DNA of 64,000 bases from Scylla paramamosain (taxonomy: Eukaryota > Arthropoda > Malacostraca > Decapoda > Portunidae): assembly GCF_035594125.1 (NCBI RefSeq), contig NC_087178.1, positions 8,997,501 to 9,061,500 of the forward strand. The letters run 5' to 3'. The notes beneath the pieces were generated by a model. That model was not told the DNA's origin. It was given only the letters and a program-made list of their open reading frames with translations, and made no database searches. Numbering within the stretch: the stretch's first letter is position 1; every line of letters begins with the position of its first letter. Shown in pieces: positions 12,590 to 24,948 of the stretch. Both the position numbers and the translations under genes were made by a program.

Positions 12590-12817
12590 ACCTGCTAAAC
12601 CTAACCCAACTATCTATCTATCCCTATCTCTCAGTATCTTTCATTGTCTGTATCTACCTAACCTAACCATCTATATCTCTCCTTATCTCCCAATCTATGT
12701 AACTATCTATCTACCTAACCTGACCATCTATCTCTATCTCTCAATCTATGTAACTATCTGTCTACCTAACCTAACCATCTATATCTCCCTATCTCTCTCT
12801 CTCTCTCTCTCTCTCAG
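12590..12817. repeat. (CTAT)n-rich tract ending in (CT)n
   Basis: Degenerate CTAT/CTAC units with interspersed CTAACC-like pieces, finishing in a pure CT run at 12791-12815 that ends in CAG. Confidence 0.8.
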
Positions 12818-13027
12818 GATGTGGACAAGGAGACAGGAGGGCCAGTGTTTCAAGTGCCACAGAGTGTGCCACCACCACCCACCATCATGAACACAGATTC
12901 ACTGGAGTCTCTACCAAGAGAGTTCTTTGAGTTCTTTGATAAATTCAACTTTCAAGAGAGAGAGAGGAATGTCAGTTGTTACTGGCAGGGATTTTGTGAA
13001 GCTTACCCACTGTACTTGTATATACAG
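12818..13027 (+). other. Exon-like segment 3 (210 nt, 70 codons)
   Basis: A (CT)n tract ending in CAG precedes the segment and ACAG|GTGTGT follows it. Exactly 70 codons are open in one frame, encoding an acidic, aromatic stretch (LPREFFEFFDKFNFQERE). That frame does not join either open frame of segment 2 directly, so an intervening exon or a non-functional locus must be assumed. No family recognised. Confidence 0.3.
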
Positions 13028-13048
13028 GTGTGTGTGTGTGTGTGTGTG
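13028..13048. repeat. (GT)n run at a LINE junction
   Basis: About ten GT units fill the point where the LINE copy loses its 3' end. Confidence 0.9.
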
Positions 13049-15800
13049 AAGAGCAGTTAGCATGAAAATAGCTGTAGAAGACAGCTGGAGATGCAACATT
13101 GTGGTGATGAGAGAGAGGCTGAAGACAGTGAGAGGAGAGGAGTTGAGATGAAAAATTTTGATTCTGCCCGGTCTAGAAGAGCGGTATGACTGGAACCCCC
13201 CCCCAGACATGTGAAGCATACTCCATACATGGACAGATAAGGCCCTTGTACAGAGTTAGCAGCTGGGGGGTGAGAAAAACTGGTGGAGATGTCTCAGAAT
13301 GCCCAACTTCATAGAAGCTGTTTTAGCTAGAGATGAGCTGTGAAGTTTCCAGTTCAGATTGTAAGTAAAGGACAGACCGAGGATGTTCAGTGTAGAAGAG
13401 TGGGACAGTTGAGTGTCATTGAAAAAGAGGGGATAGTTGTCTGGAAGGTTGTCTCAAGTTGATAGATGGAGGAATTGAGTTTTTGAGACATTGAACAATA
13501 CCAAGTTTGCTCTGCCTCAATCAGAAATTTTAGAGAGATCAGAAGTCAGGTGTTCTGTGGCTTCCCTGCATGAAATGTTTACTTCCTGAAGGGTTGAACG
13601 TCTGAAAAGACATGGAAAAGTGCAGGGTGGTATCACCAGTGTAGGAGTGGATAGGACAAGAAGTTTGGTTTAGGAGGTCAGAAACAAGACAGAACCTTGA
13701 GGAACACCACTGTTAATAGATTTAGGAGAAGAACAGTGACCATCTACCACTGCAGTAATAGAATGGTCAGTAAGGAAACTTGAGATAAAGTTACAGAGAG
13801 AAGAATAGAAGCTGTAGAAGGGTAGTTTGGAAATCAAAGCTTTGTGCCAGACTTTATCAAAAAGCTTTTGATATGTCCAAGGCAACAGCAAAAGTTTCAC
13901 CAAAATCTCCAAAAGAGGATGACCAAGACTCAGTAAGGAAAGCCAGAAGATAATTAGTAGAGCAGCCTTGATGGAACCCATACTGGCGATCAGGTAGAAG
14001 GTTGTGAAGTGATAGATGTTTAAGAATCATCCTGTTGAGGATAGATTAAAAAACTTTAGATAGGCAGGAAATTAAAGCAATAGGATGGTAGTTTGTGGGA
14101 TTAGAACAGTCACCCTTTTTAGGAACAGGCTGAATGTAGGCAAACTTCCAGCAAGAAAGAAAGGTAGATGTTGACTGACAGAGTTGAAAAAGTTTGACTA
14201 GGTAAGGTGCAAGCATGGAGGCACAGTTTCGGAGAACAATAGGAGAGACCCTATCAGGTCCATAAGCCTTGTGAGGGTTTAGGCCAGTGAGGGCATGGAA
14301 AACATCATTGTGAAGAATTTTAATAGGTAGCATGAAGTAGTCAGAGGGTGGAGGAGAGGGAGGAATAAGCCCAGAATTGTCCAAGGTAGAGTTTTTAGCA
14401 TAGGTTTGAGCGAAGAGTTCTGCTTTAAAAATAGATGTGATAGCAGTGGTGCCATCTGGTTGAAATAAAGGAGGGAAAGGAGAAAGCAAAGTTGTTGGAG
14501 ATATTTTTGGCTAGATACCAGAAGTCACAAAGGTAGTTAGATCTTGAAAGATTTTGACACTGTGTTAATGAAGGAGTTTTTGGCTAGTTGGAGAACAGAC
14601 TTTGCATGGTTCTGGACAGAAATATAAAGTGCATGAGATTCTGGTGATGGAAGGCTTAAGTACCTTTTGTGGACCACCTCTCTATCATATATAGCATGAG
14701 AACAAGGTGTGTTAAACCAAGTTTTGGAAAGTTTAGGTTGAGAAAAAGAGTGAGGAACGTACGCCTCCATGCCAGACACTTCACCTCTGTTATGCGCTCA
14801 GCACACAAAGATGGGTCTCTAACACTGAAGCAGCAGTCATTCCAAGAAAAATCAGCAAAATACCTCCTCAGGTCCCCCCAACTAGCAGAGGTAAAACGCC
14901 AGAGGCACCTTCGCTTAGGGGGATCCTGAGGGATTGGAGCGATAGGACAAGATACAGATATGACATTGTGGTTGGAAGAGCCCAACGGAGAAAAGGTGAC
15001 AGCATAAGCAGAAGGATTAGAGGTCAGGAAAAGGTCAAGAATGTTGGGTGTATCTCCAAGATGGTCAGGAATATGAGTAAGGTGTTGCACCAATTGCTCT
15101 AGGTCATGGCAGATAGCAGAGTTGAAGGCTAGTTCACCAGGATGGTCAGTGAAAGGATAGGAAAGCCAAAGCTGGTGGTGAACATTGAAGTCTCCAAGAA
15201 TGGATATCTCTGCAAAAGGGAAGAGAGTCAGAATGTGCTCCACTTTGGAAGTTAAGTAGTCAAAGAATTTCTTATAGTCAGAGGAGTTAGGTGAGAGATA
15301 TACAACACAGATAAATTTAGTTTGAGAGTGACTCTATAGTCGTAGCCAGATGGTGGAAAACTCGGAAGATTCAAGAGCATGGGCATGAGAGCAGGTTAAA
15401 TCGTTGTGCACATAAATGCAACATCCAGCTTTAGATAAAAAATGAGGACAGAAAGTAGGAGAGAACAGAAAAGGGGCTACTGTCAGTTGCCTCAGAGACC
15501 TGAGTTTCAGTGAGGAAACATCCAGCTTTAGATCGAAAATGAGGACAGAAAAGAAAAGGGGCTACTGTCAGTTGCCTCAGAGACCTGAGTTTCAGTGAGG
15601 AAAAGAAGATGAGGTTCAGAAGAGGAGAGGTGGTGTTCTACAGATTGAAAATTAGATCTTAGACCAAGAATGTTGCAGAAGTTAATGAAGAGAAAGTTGA
15701 GGGGGGTATCAAGACACTTAGGGTTGTTGTCAGAAGGGCAGTCTGACCTGGGGACATCTGTGGTCCCCTCCCCAGATGGGGGCTGCGAGGCTGGTGTCGC
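13049..15800 (-). mobile_element. Family I LINE, copy b (3'-truncated, degraded)
   Basis: Minus-strand LINE in the order endonuclease then reverse transcriptase. The endonuclease N-terminus (FCNILGLRSNFQSVEHHLSS, LLFLTETQVSEATD) is seen near 15590-15710, and [12 protein letters not shown] near 15190. The usual SDH catalytic block reads SNH at about 14966. The reverse transcriptase is present from YHPIALIS (14060) to SGVPQGSVL (13690), with many shifts. The 3' end is missing: the copy starts at 13049 directly after a (GT)n run. An internal ~90-bp tandem duplication lies at 15421-15604. This is the only copy here that shows the endonuclease N-terminus. Confidence 0.9.
15421..15604. repeat. Tandem duplication (97 and 87 bp) inside the LINE endonuclease
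   Basis: Copy 15421-15517 is repeated at 15518-15604, which lacks about 10 bp. Both begin CATCCAGCTTTAGAT and end with TTTCAGTGAGGAAA. Confidence 0.9.
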
Positions 15801-16200
15801 TATGAATTTTGAAATTTTGAGTGAAGGGTTTGTGTGTTATTAGGTGCTTGTAGTTTTGTGTGGAGAAAGAGTGTTGTCTTTAGAGGTCAGGCTGTGACTG
15901 CCCCCTTGTGTTGTGAAACACAAAGGGAAACATTCAGTGAGATGACAGCTGGGTTTAATGATAAGTTCACAGCACCCCCTGATCCAGTGCTTTAGACCTC
16001 ACTGTGAGTAATTATTGTTTTGGCAGGTGCCTACTGCCTCCTGCCAAAATGTGCCATAATGATGCAATTTTTGTAGAAGTATATTGTGGTTGAGAGCACG
16101 GAAGATTTTGGAGAAGACAACAAAGATTGATAATGCTGATAATTTGTCATCAAGAGATTATGAAAGATGGGAGGGAAATTGATTTAGAGCATGTTAGGTG
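15800..16200. other. No recognisable gene
   Basis: Spacer between the LINE copy and the Gypsy integrase remnant; no domain in any frame. Confidence 0.5.
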
Positions 16201-16223
16201 ATGAAACCTTTTCAGAGAGTCGC

Positions 16224-16690
16224 TTAACATTTTGTTTTATTTTTGGTGCTAATGTGGCGTAGAGGAATAGCTTGAGGATGCCATGTGCTAGCACCTACAG
16301 TGGTTAGTGAATATTGGTTACCTGGAACTGTCCAGGGTAATGGCCCCACACAGTCTGCAGTAACTTGGCTGAAAGCTTCTCCTGTCACAGAAATGGCCTG
16401 CAGTGGATCAGGCTTTACAGTGGGCTTTGCCTTTCCACACACTTGACATGAAGGGCAAGGTGGACAATGTAAACTAATGTCTCTCTACCTATGGTTAGAA
16501 AAAAATTTGACAAGACTTTAGTATTGATCTTATGAACTCCCAGTTGATCCCGCACACCACCATGACCTATGCTCAGAATTGTGTTCCACAGGGGATGAGG
16601 AACTACAGCTTGGTGACTGACTAACCAGGGCAGCCCTGCAGGAGATTCAGGATGGCAGTACTTATGCATTGACACTCCTAACCTCAAATA
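16224..16690 (-). pseudogene. Gypsy integrase, N-terminal part (element 1)
   Basis: Two overlapping minus-strand frames give the zinc-binding region (LWNTILSIGHGGVRDQLGVH then KINTKVLSNFF). The start of the catalytic core follows (VTGEAFSQVTADCVGPLPWT, GNQYSLTTV). These match Ty3/Gypsy integrase, where the Asp in the TADCVGPLP block would be the first catalytic residue. The CHVC half of the HHCC finger is damaged, one frameshift separates the two parts, and the rest of the core is missing. Confidence 0.8.
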
Positions 16691-16693
16691 GTA

Positions 16694-17330
16694 TCACTGG
16701 GGCTCTGCATCAGCCTCAGCCTCACTGACGCCTCGTGTAAGAAAATAATTCAGCTCTGGATCTTCAGCTTGCGTCTTCACAAGGATACTATGAGAGACAG
16801 GAGTTTGACCAGCAACACTATAAATTGGAGGGTCTTGTTTATCAACATGAATGGAAGATGTCCCATTTGAAGGGGAATCAAAAACAACATACAAGGCACA
16901 AATCTGGATGATCCTGTCTAATAGGGTCTGCAGCAGTGCAAACAGTGACATCCTGAGGGGGATTGGGGCTAGATGCACAACTCATGCTGTGTGTCAGCAC
17001 TTGCAGGGAATAGGTCAGGAATGGCAGCCTTCAACTGAGCAGTGTTATTCTGTTGGTTAGGAATGGATGATAACACAGCTGGGGTAGACACGAGGTTGCC
17101 CACAAGCTCAGTTCCTAATGGTAGTTGCACCATCAACAGGGATTTGATCCACAACTAATGTGATGTATCAAGACAATGAGGGAACATAAAGACATCCACC
17201 ACAGGGGAAACCTAGCCCCACCTGTCACACCACTCACCAGAGCCCAATTACCCATGTGACAATGCTCTCAAGAAGGGGCTGCTGATTTAGTAACAAAGGA
17301 CAGAGCTGCACCTGCGTCATGAAGGACTTT
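16694..17330 (-). pseudogene. Gypsy protease and spacer with reverse transcriptase deleted
   Basis: A retropepsin-like block (FPVKVLHDAGAALSFVTKS, 17280-17335) has DAG in place of the catalytic DTG/DSG. After it comes a region resembling the Gypsy protease-RT linker (ELVGNLVSTPAVLSS, then LFPASADT). Sequence then passes, near 16850, into residues that normally lie just before integrase. No YxDD or RNase H motif exists between them, so an internal deletion removed RT and RNase H. Confidence 0.65.
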
Positions 17331-17334
17331 GACA

Positions 17335-18330
17335 GGGAAGGTGGCTGGACTCAACTGACCTAGCAGCTGCTGAACCATGAGAAATGAAAGATCCAAAGGA
17401 GCTAATGATTGTTGAAGCAAGAACATTAATTGAGTGATCACTGGCAATGACTGCAGGAAGAGGTTCAAAATTATCTGCCAAATGTGTAGCCGTACTGACC
17501 AAGAAAGCTGGAGCACTCTGCTGGGATGGCCTGCAGGGTAATTTCCAGTAGTCTTGTTTCCTGTGACCCCTCTGCTTACAATATCAACAGAAAGGAGGGG
17601 AAATGTCACCAGCAGAGCTTGTACCAGCATCCCCCTGGCCAGTACCAGACCCTGGCCACCATGCCCACCTGACACATGCTGAGAATGTGGGCATTCCTGG
17701 GAAGTGGCAGAGGCACCTGGCCACTTATTGTTGCCTGGCTGAGAAACTGCAGGGCCCTGAGACTGACGAGGAGTGTTAACAGCCTACCTGGACAGGGAGG
17801 AGGACTGGGAGGAAGCTGCACATGGCCTGGAATGAGTAAGAATGAGTAAGAACATATGAGTCAGTGAGTGGACCTGCTTCATCAAGCATACACACTCTTC
17901 CATTTTCCTGATTGGCTGAAAGAAGGCTTTTTTACATCCTTTAACAGTAAGAAATGAAACAGATACACATGAAAATATTTCCTGGGCTTTACTGATGAAA
18001 GCATTGTGGGCAAGTGAAGACCATTGCTCCACAGATCTCACCATACTTCTCAAAGCAGCAAGAAATAAATGTGGAGAATCCTTGGTGAAAGTAGGGACTT
18101 TGGATGACCACTGATCCAAATTCATTGCTGGAGACTGGCCTCTCTGCTCCACTCTGCCTGAGGACTTCCAGTGCAGGAGACTGGCCTCTGTGCTCCACTG
18201 CCTGAGGACTTCCAATGCAGGAGACTCTGGCCTCTGTGCTCCACTCTGCTTGAGGACTTCCAAGTCAAGCTTTAGTTTCTTAATCTGTAATAACAGATGT
18301 AAATTATTAGGCTGGAGAGGAGCAGCCATA
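17335..18330 (-). pseudogene. Gypsy gag remnant (element 1)
   Basis: The minus-strand frame from 18329 to 17784 reads as a retroelement Gag: an N-terminal Leu/Lys-rich helix, a PTFTKDSPHLFLAAL block, and a helix containing FISKAQEIF. A zinc-knuckle remnant (CKQRGHRKQDYW, last Cys replaced by Tyr) lies near 17540-17590 in another frame. A ~46-bp unit, encoding LEVLRQ-type repeats, is repeated about three times at 18130-18260. Frameshifted and partial; no LTR located. Confidence 0.65.
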
Positions 18331-18371
18331 TATTTCTTCTCAGGATCTAATGATGGCTGAGAAAGGAAAGT

Positions 18372-19520
18372 ATGAGAAGGAACAGCAGGGCAAAGGTCAT
18401 CAGGTACCAGGGAGGCCTCAGGCAGAAAATTAATATATATATTCTAGACACACTGGCAGAGTTCCTTGCAGTGGTGTTTACACATGAACTGGATGAGGGT
18501 GTGCAAGAGATAACCAGGAAGTCTGTGCCAGTCTCACTATCTCTGGAAATGACTGGAAGTGACGTACGGCACATGATAAACAGACTGGAGAGGGACAAGT
18601 CACTGTGCCTGACGAGATTCATCCAAGGGTGCTGACTGACAGACTGACTGTTAACTATTCACTTCATAGCCAACAAATCCCAGAATTGTGAAAAACAGCC
18701 AATACAACTGTAATCTATAAGAAACATTAAAAGAGTGACCCCAGGTAGTACAGACCTGTCAGTTTGACTTGTGTGACATGCAAAATGTTGGAAACTGTAA
18801 TTAAAGATGTTGAATCACTTGTTTGCCAGCAGTTTATTCAGCATATAACAGTTTGGATTCCTGCCCAAGAGAAGTACAGAACTGCATAAGTGCTAAACAA
18901 GTGGATAGTGTTTGGACAAGGGCCTGGATACTACAGAAAGCTTTCCATGCTGTACCACACAACAGGTTATTATTAAAGCTAAAAAACAACTGATTGAAGG
19001 AGGTGTCTAAGGCTGAATAAAGTCAGTCTTGGTTGGAAGAAAGCAAGGGGTGGCTGTGAATGGGGGATGTTTCTGAGCCATGGGAAGTGTTGAGTGGGGG
19101 ACCTCAGGTGTCCATGTTGGGCTCCTTGCTGTTTGTGGTTTATATCAGTGAGCTGCCACACACCATAAAGCACAATCAGATGCATTTATATGCAGACAAC
19201 ACAAAATTATTCGAGGAAAGGAACAGAGAAGATTTTGAAAAACTGCAAGAAGATTTATGCATATTAACTGAATGGTCACAGAGAAATGGCTCCTGTAATT
19301 TCAGTGAACATGAGTTTTCTTACACTGTGGGAGAGAAACTGAAGAAAGCTCACCCTGATAATGATGAGGATTTGGCCTTAATCATAGACAGGAGACTAAA
19401 TTTACTTAAGGAACATATGGCAAGTAAAATTAATAAGACTAACAATGTTGGTAGATTATAAGCATTACTTCAACACTGAATGAGACTGCCAGTGCTGTGT
19501 GGAATCCTTATAAGGAATAA
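18372..19520 (+). pseudogene. Degraded LINE reverse transcriptase
   Basis: The plus strand encodes the linker and fingers (FLAVVFTHELDEG, then VPVSLSLEMTGSDVRHMINR and LERDKS). A decayed RPVSLTCVTCKMLE block near 18755-18790 follows, then the palm (LSGGPQVSMLGSLLFVVYIS and LYADNTKLF, YADD changed to YADN) at 19090-19215, and a C-terminal part to 19460. Many shifts. It belongs to a LINE family different from family I. Confidence 0.75.
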
Positions 19521-21240
19521 TCACTTTAACACCACTTGGCATTTTTTCTAGCCAGTTCTTTGTGCCTTATCATTTCTTCACATTCTTCATTTGACAAGGC
19601 ATTGGTTTTGGTTGGTATGTCAATCACTATGAATTGTCTTTTTGGCTTGTATATTTTGCACTCCAATTTTTAATGCCTCTGCTAGTCCATTGCCACATTC
19701 TATTTCAACCACTTTGAAGCTTTTCCTAACTAAAAACATCACTCTTCTTATTTGTTTACTTCTTTTTCGTAAGTTGTATCTATTTTGTTCTATGTTCTCT
19801 ACTTCTAACTCATCATATAATTTTATTCCTATAAGGTGAATTATATCCAGACTCATTTAAAAAAAATATTGAGCTTAATCCTAAGATGAGGCCATTAATG
19901 TTATTCTATGCCACATTCCATGTCTTGTTTCTCCTTAATTTGTTTCCCAGTCCTCTCTCCTGTTCAGGTACCACCTCCTCACTTTCATGTCCAAAACTCT
20001 CCAATAGAATATCTTCTCCTATTCTGTTCTCTCCTCGTCTGTTGCCTTTACTTTCTCCCTCAGTTAGATTAGCTCTTCCCTTACCTTTTCATTGTGTCTC
20101 AGTCATATCTTGGTTACTTCATCCTTAGGCAGCCTCCAGACCCCTACCAGAGCCTCCTTAGCATCTTTCTGAGATTTGAATTTGATTCTTATGGGTCTGT
20201 GCAAACATACATACCAATGCACATATATTAATAGCAGTGATAGAAAAAAAACATAATTACAACTATAGCTACGTACTCTGAAACGCTTTTTTCAAATGTC
20301 ACAGATGATTAGCCGGGTTCTTGATTGCATTTCTCATGTTAATAATATAGAAATCGTGTTAATCTGTCACTAGAACCATTAAAACATCTTTGAAAACTTG
20401 TGCAACTTTATATAGAGTCTTATCAGCTTAGTGGGGATGCAGCACTGTATTTTGGAATATGAACTGCCTTGTCTTCTTTCCACCTGTTGTCCCCACTCGG
20501 CCATGTTTACCACTATCAGCGAGAAAAAGAGGTTGAGGTGTGGGGACTCTTGTGATGGGACGCTGAAGGAGGCGGTGAAGTAGTGAAGGTAAGAGTTTGG
20601 TAATGGAAAGAATGTTAAATTATTACTCAGTGGGTGGAATTGATATGTAACTCGTGAGATTGTGAGTGATTAGTTTGTGATGGATGCATGAGGATTAGGT
20701 TGGGTAGGTGTGATTGAAGTAGGTTTGCCCAGGTATGGTGATTAGGTTAGCCATGTTAGGAAATATGATTAGGTTGAGCTGATATGACATAACAGATTGA
20801 TCAAGTGACACTGGGTAGGTGTGATTAGGTTGGACAGATGGTGATTATAGCACTGGTTAGGTAACATAGTTAAGCTTATCAGGTGAGAGATGAATATGCT
20901 GACCAGATGGGAAGTTATTTGTATGTTCAGGAGAAAAATATTGGCGAGTGATTGAGCTGCAAGGGTGACTAGACTGCAGTTGATGTAATTAAGTTTGTCA
21001 GGTGAGAGAGAAGTATGGTGACCAGATGGTAACTTGCTTGTTTGTCTAGGTGACTGACCTGTGATTATGCTTACTGAGATGAGAATTAAGGAAGTGAAGT
21101 TGAGATTATATATATCAATATGTAAAACCATGTTGGATTGGTATGTCTGTGGCTGCAATTTTGTGTTCCATCTACTTGTTTTGCTGTGGTAAATAGCAAT
21201 TGGCTTGTTAACTAGGATTGGTCATTACTTTCCTCTATTC
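19520..21240. other. No recognisable gene
   Basis: AT-rich DNA. Between about 20690 and 21060 loosely repeated units containing GATTAGGTTG or GTGATTA recur every 30-60 bp, like degenerate TTAGG-type sequence. No domain in any frame. Confidence 0.45.
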
Positions 21241-21309
21241 ATTATCAAATATATATATATATATACGTTTTTTATGTGTATTTTTATTTTTGTTGGATAC
21301 AAGCAATCG

Positions 21310-21945
21310 AAACACACACACACACACCTTTAATAACGCTGTATGCCACCCACACCCACGCACATCCACGCACACCCACACCCAAACGCCCATGTATACG
21401 TCCACACCCATGCACACGTCCACATGCACGCCTACACGCACGCCCACCCCACGTCCACGCACATGCCCATACGCACGCCCACCTACACCCACGCACACCC
21501 ATACCCCCACGCACTCACGTCCACGCATTCACGTCCACGCACACGCCCATGCACTCACATCCACGCACTCACACATGCCCACGTACTCACGTCCACGCAC
21601 TAACACACGCCCACACACACACGCCACCGCACTCACACGCCCACGCACTCACTCAGGCCCACACACACACACACACACACACACACGTTCACGCACTTCT
21701 TCACGCCCACGCACTCACGCTCACGCACTCACTCGCACACGCTCACGCACTCACTCACGCCCACGCACTCACTCACGCCCATGCACTCACACGCCCACGC
21801 ACTCGCCCACGCACTTACGTCCACGCACTCACACGCCCACGCACTCACACGCTCACGCACTTACTCACGCCCACGCACACACGCTCACGCACTCATTCAC
21901 GCCCACGCGCGCACACACGCCCACCGACTCACAGAAGTGTGCCAC
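21310..21945. repeat. C/A-rich minisatellite (CACGCCCACGCACT-type)
   Basis: About 630 bp of 6-, 8- and 14-bp variants of CACGCA, CGCCCA and CACTCA. Long frames rich in His, Thr, Pro and Arg follow from composition only. Confidence 0.9.
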
Positions 21946-22179
21946 CCACCCACTCATGTATATTATCTATGTATATATTTATCTCTTTCCTTTCACGTTG
22001 GTAATGCAAGGCTGAGGTTATCGTATCGTGCACCACTGGTTGACTTCGTACCTGCGAGATTATTGTACATATCTAGTTTTAAAATGTAAGTGTGTTATAC
22101 AATAATGTGTGTGGCCAGTGTAATGGTTGTTTGTTTAGTTTTTGTTTGCTTATAAAGTGATGGACTAAATGTATTCCTC

Positions 22180-22268
22180 TTTCTCCTCCCCCTCCTCCTC
22201 TTCCTCTTCCGAGTTTAACAATGTCTTTCTCCTCCCCCTCCTCTTCTTCCTCTTCCGAGTTTAACAAT
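22180..22268. repeat. ~44-bp tandem duplication
   Basis: Two copies of a unit running from TCTTTCTCCTCCCCCTCC to CCGAGTTTAACAATG. Confidence 0.85.
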
Positions 22269-22289
22269 GCTGTCGTACATAAATATAAT

Positions 22290-24940
22290 GCTATAATACC
22301 AAAACAGTGGTATTATAGTTGAACTGTGGTAATGACGGCGTTGTGACGGGTGTGTAGTGGTGACGGTAGTGATGTTGGTGAACAGCCCTTGCGGTTCCCA
22401 GCCCTTCCCTTACGGTACGAGCTCAACGGAACTTAGTGACCGATCTTCTCAGTGGCCAATTTTAGGGCAGGGCTGAGACCACTGACACACACCGGGACAG
22501 CGAGGCCACACTCCCTTGGCTTACATCCCGTACCTGTTTGCTGCTAGGTGAACAGTGAGTCGAGCGTGTTACTAGATTACGTGGTGTGTATGTAGGAAGA
22601 TGGGTTTAATAAGTCGTATTTTAAGAAGCGTAAATGTGTGGTGGTGGTGGTGGTTGTTGCGTGTGGTTACTTGTTTGACAGGAAATGGTGTCTAATTAGT
22701 GGTTGGATTCTGGTAGCGGTAGCGTGATTTTGATGGTGGTAATGGCGGTGGTATGGTGGAGGCATGTGTGGTGGTGGTGGTGGTGGTAATGGAAGGGTGA
22801 TTGTGGTAGTGGTGGTGTGGTGGAGGCATGTGTGGTGGTGACGGTGACGTGTGTTTAGTTAACTAGTTCTGGTGAGTCGTTTGAGAACAGGATAGCCGGA
22901 TTGTGGTGGTGGTGACGACAAGATTGTTACGTAGTGCTGATGACACGTATGACAATGGTGATAACTTACTGCCGGATTGTGATAGAGGGACCGAGATTGT
23001 GGTGATAGTAGTGGTGTGACGGTAAAGGTTGCTTGTGATAACGTAATTATGACACGTTTGACAATGGTAACTTAACATTCTGACCCACAAAGGAGGTGGC
23101 AGCTTGCTGGTCTCGCGCGGCGAGGGACAACCTTGTGTGTTGCCTTGCTTCAGAGTGATAGTTCTATTATCTAGAACTATCTACAGTTTTTATAATTATG
23201 AGTAAACGGGTAATCATCCAGTATATAGTACGAAGGAATCGTGCTTCAAGATGCAGACGAGGAACAGCACACATTATAGGCAAAGGTTTGCGTGAGTGGA
23301 GAGGTGACGAGGGTAAGAGCGATGCAATATTGTCATCTACAGTATAGTTACCGACGAGATTCTCGTATTAAACAAATTATTAATGTTTTAATCACAGAAA
23401 GCAGTAAAGCTGGTGAGATAGAACAGTGAGCAGTCACCACTGACCAGCCAGCCAGTCAGGAAGAGACGCAAAGTGGCCGGCCCGTGGCTCGCTCGGCAGC
23501 TGCCCAGGCGCTGGCCCGTACTCAGAAGAGAGCAACTGAATGCATGTATTATCTTAAGAAGGTAGCCAATGGATGGAATCCATAGGTTTATCAGTTACTA
23601 AGTGGATACTTTCAGACTGTTATTGGTCGAGCTTCAAGAGAAGCTACCGTGAACGTGTTAATGTCTGTTATTTCTTCATATCATTACGTGTCCGGCCAAT
23701 ATAGTGATGTTATTCAGGTGGTAAGATGTGCCCAGCATTGCACTCTCCATATGCGATCACTGATCTACTGTGTATCTCGCTTATTTATGCATAGTCACGA
23801 AATGCACTTAATGGGGCAGTTTCAAGCATTCTGAGCGAAGTTTTTGTGATATTTCATGCCTTTTCGCTATCATTTCGCTGTTCAAACACACTGCATATCT
23901 AGAATCTATCAATGCACAATCATTTATCCTTGCTTTGTCAAAGTCCCTTGAGGCACGGAGGAGATATTTGCAAATTTATCCCAGCGAGAGGTGAAATCCG
24001 GCCCGGACTTGGTGGTAGGGGTGGGGAGGATCCCTGTGGTTGTGGTGGATGGGGGGGATTAAAGGTGGTGATGGAGGGGAGTCAGAGGAGTAGTAGGTGA
24101 CGGGGAGGTGATGAGGGGGGGTAAGTTTTTAAATGCTTATCATCGCCAGAATTATATCTTCGTATTGATTTCCTAGCAACAAAAACGTTGCTATCTGTGT
24201 GTTGCCAAAGACTAGTGCAGATTTTTAATGTATCTAATTATATCAGTCAGTCTCCACAAATTGTCGTTTCTACTTAGTAATTGTAAATTTTGTTGTAATG
24301 AGATTGACATTTTCTACATATAAAACGTTGCGTTATATTTCGACTGTTTGCATCTATTTAGTTTATCAATATACAAAAAAAAAAAAGTCAGTGTTGGAAA
24401 AAGTTTTGCAGTAGGATAAACAGTTAGAAAATACATGACTGCCTTAGATACCTATTGAAAGTTATATTGTGGTTAGGCAGCCTCTGAACGTAATTTTTGA
24501 ACGAACACTGTCTGTTGTGTTTATAAAAGAACAAGTACTATCTTACTACGATATGTCAAGTTTACTACCTGCAACGAAAACAGATTGTTTATTGTACTAT
24601 TTTACGTGTAATCAGTTCCAGTTATTAGAATAACAACCACTATAGACTAATATCTTTGGACAAAAATATTTAGGTTGAGCGATGCGATGAGAAAAGGCAC
24701 TGGTACGAAAATATTCACTTGGACCTGAGAGAAAAGGCTGTCACGTCAGAAGCAATAGACACAAGAACGCTGATACTTAAAAGGATCCCAGTAGCTTAAG
24801 AGCACCACTATTAAAGTATCAAAGAGTAATAATATAGATTCATACTCCTTATCTTGGTTATTTTTTAAGATATTTCTTATGTCTATTTCCTGCACAATAG
24901 CACCTGTTATCTCTAAGAAATAAATTTAGATAGGAGAAAA
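22290..24940. other. Intergenic, (GTG)n-rich; no recognisable gene
   Basis: GTG-rich tracts lie at 22640-22850, including a repeated GGTGGAGGCATGTGTGGTG block. The rest shows no domain. Bases 24010-24120 are G-rich. A short run near 23445-23520 is GC-rich but has no readable domain. Confidence 0.45.
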
Positions 24941-24948
24941 GGAATCTA

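Noticed and set aside
20487..20590. Possible first exon with a short ATG frame and an AAG|GTAAGAG donor
   Set aside because: The frame ends after about 26 codons, before the donor, and no promoter or partner exon is evident.
21218..22015. A 265-codon His/Thr/Pro/Arg-rich open frame
   Set aside because: It is the translation of the CACGCA/CGCCCA minisatellite; all frames on both strands are biased in the same way.
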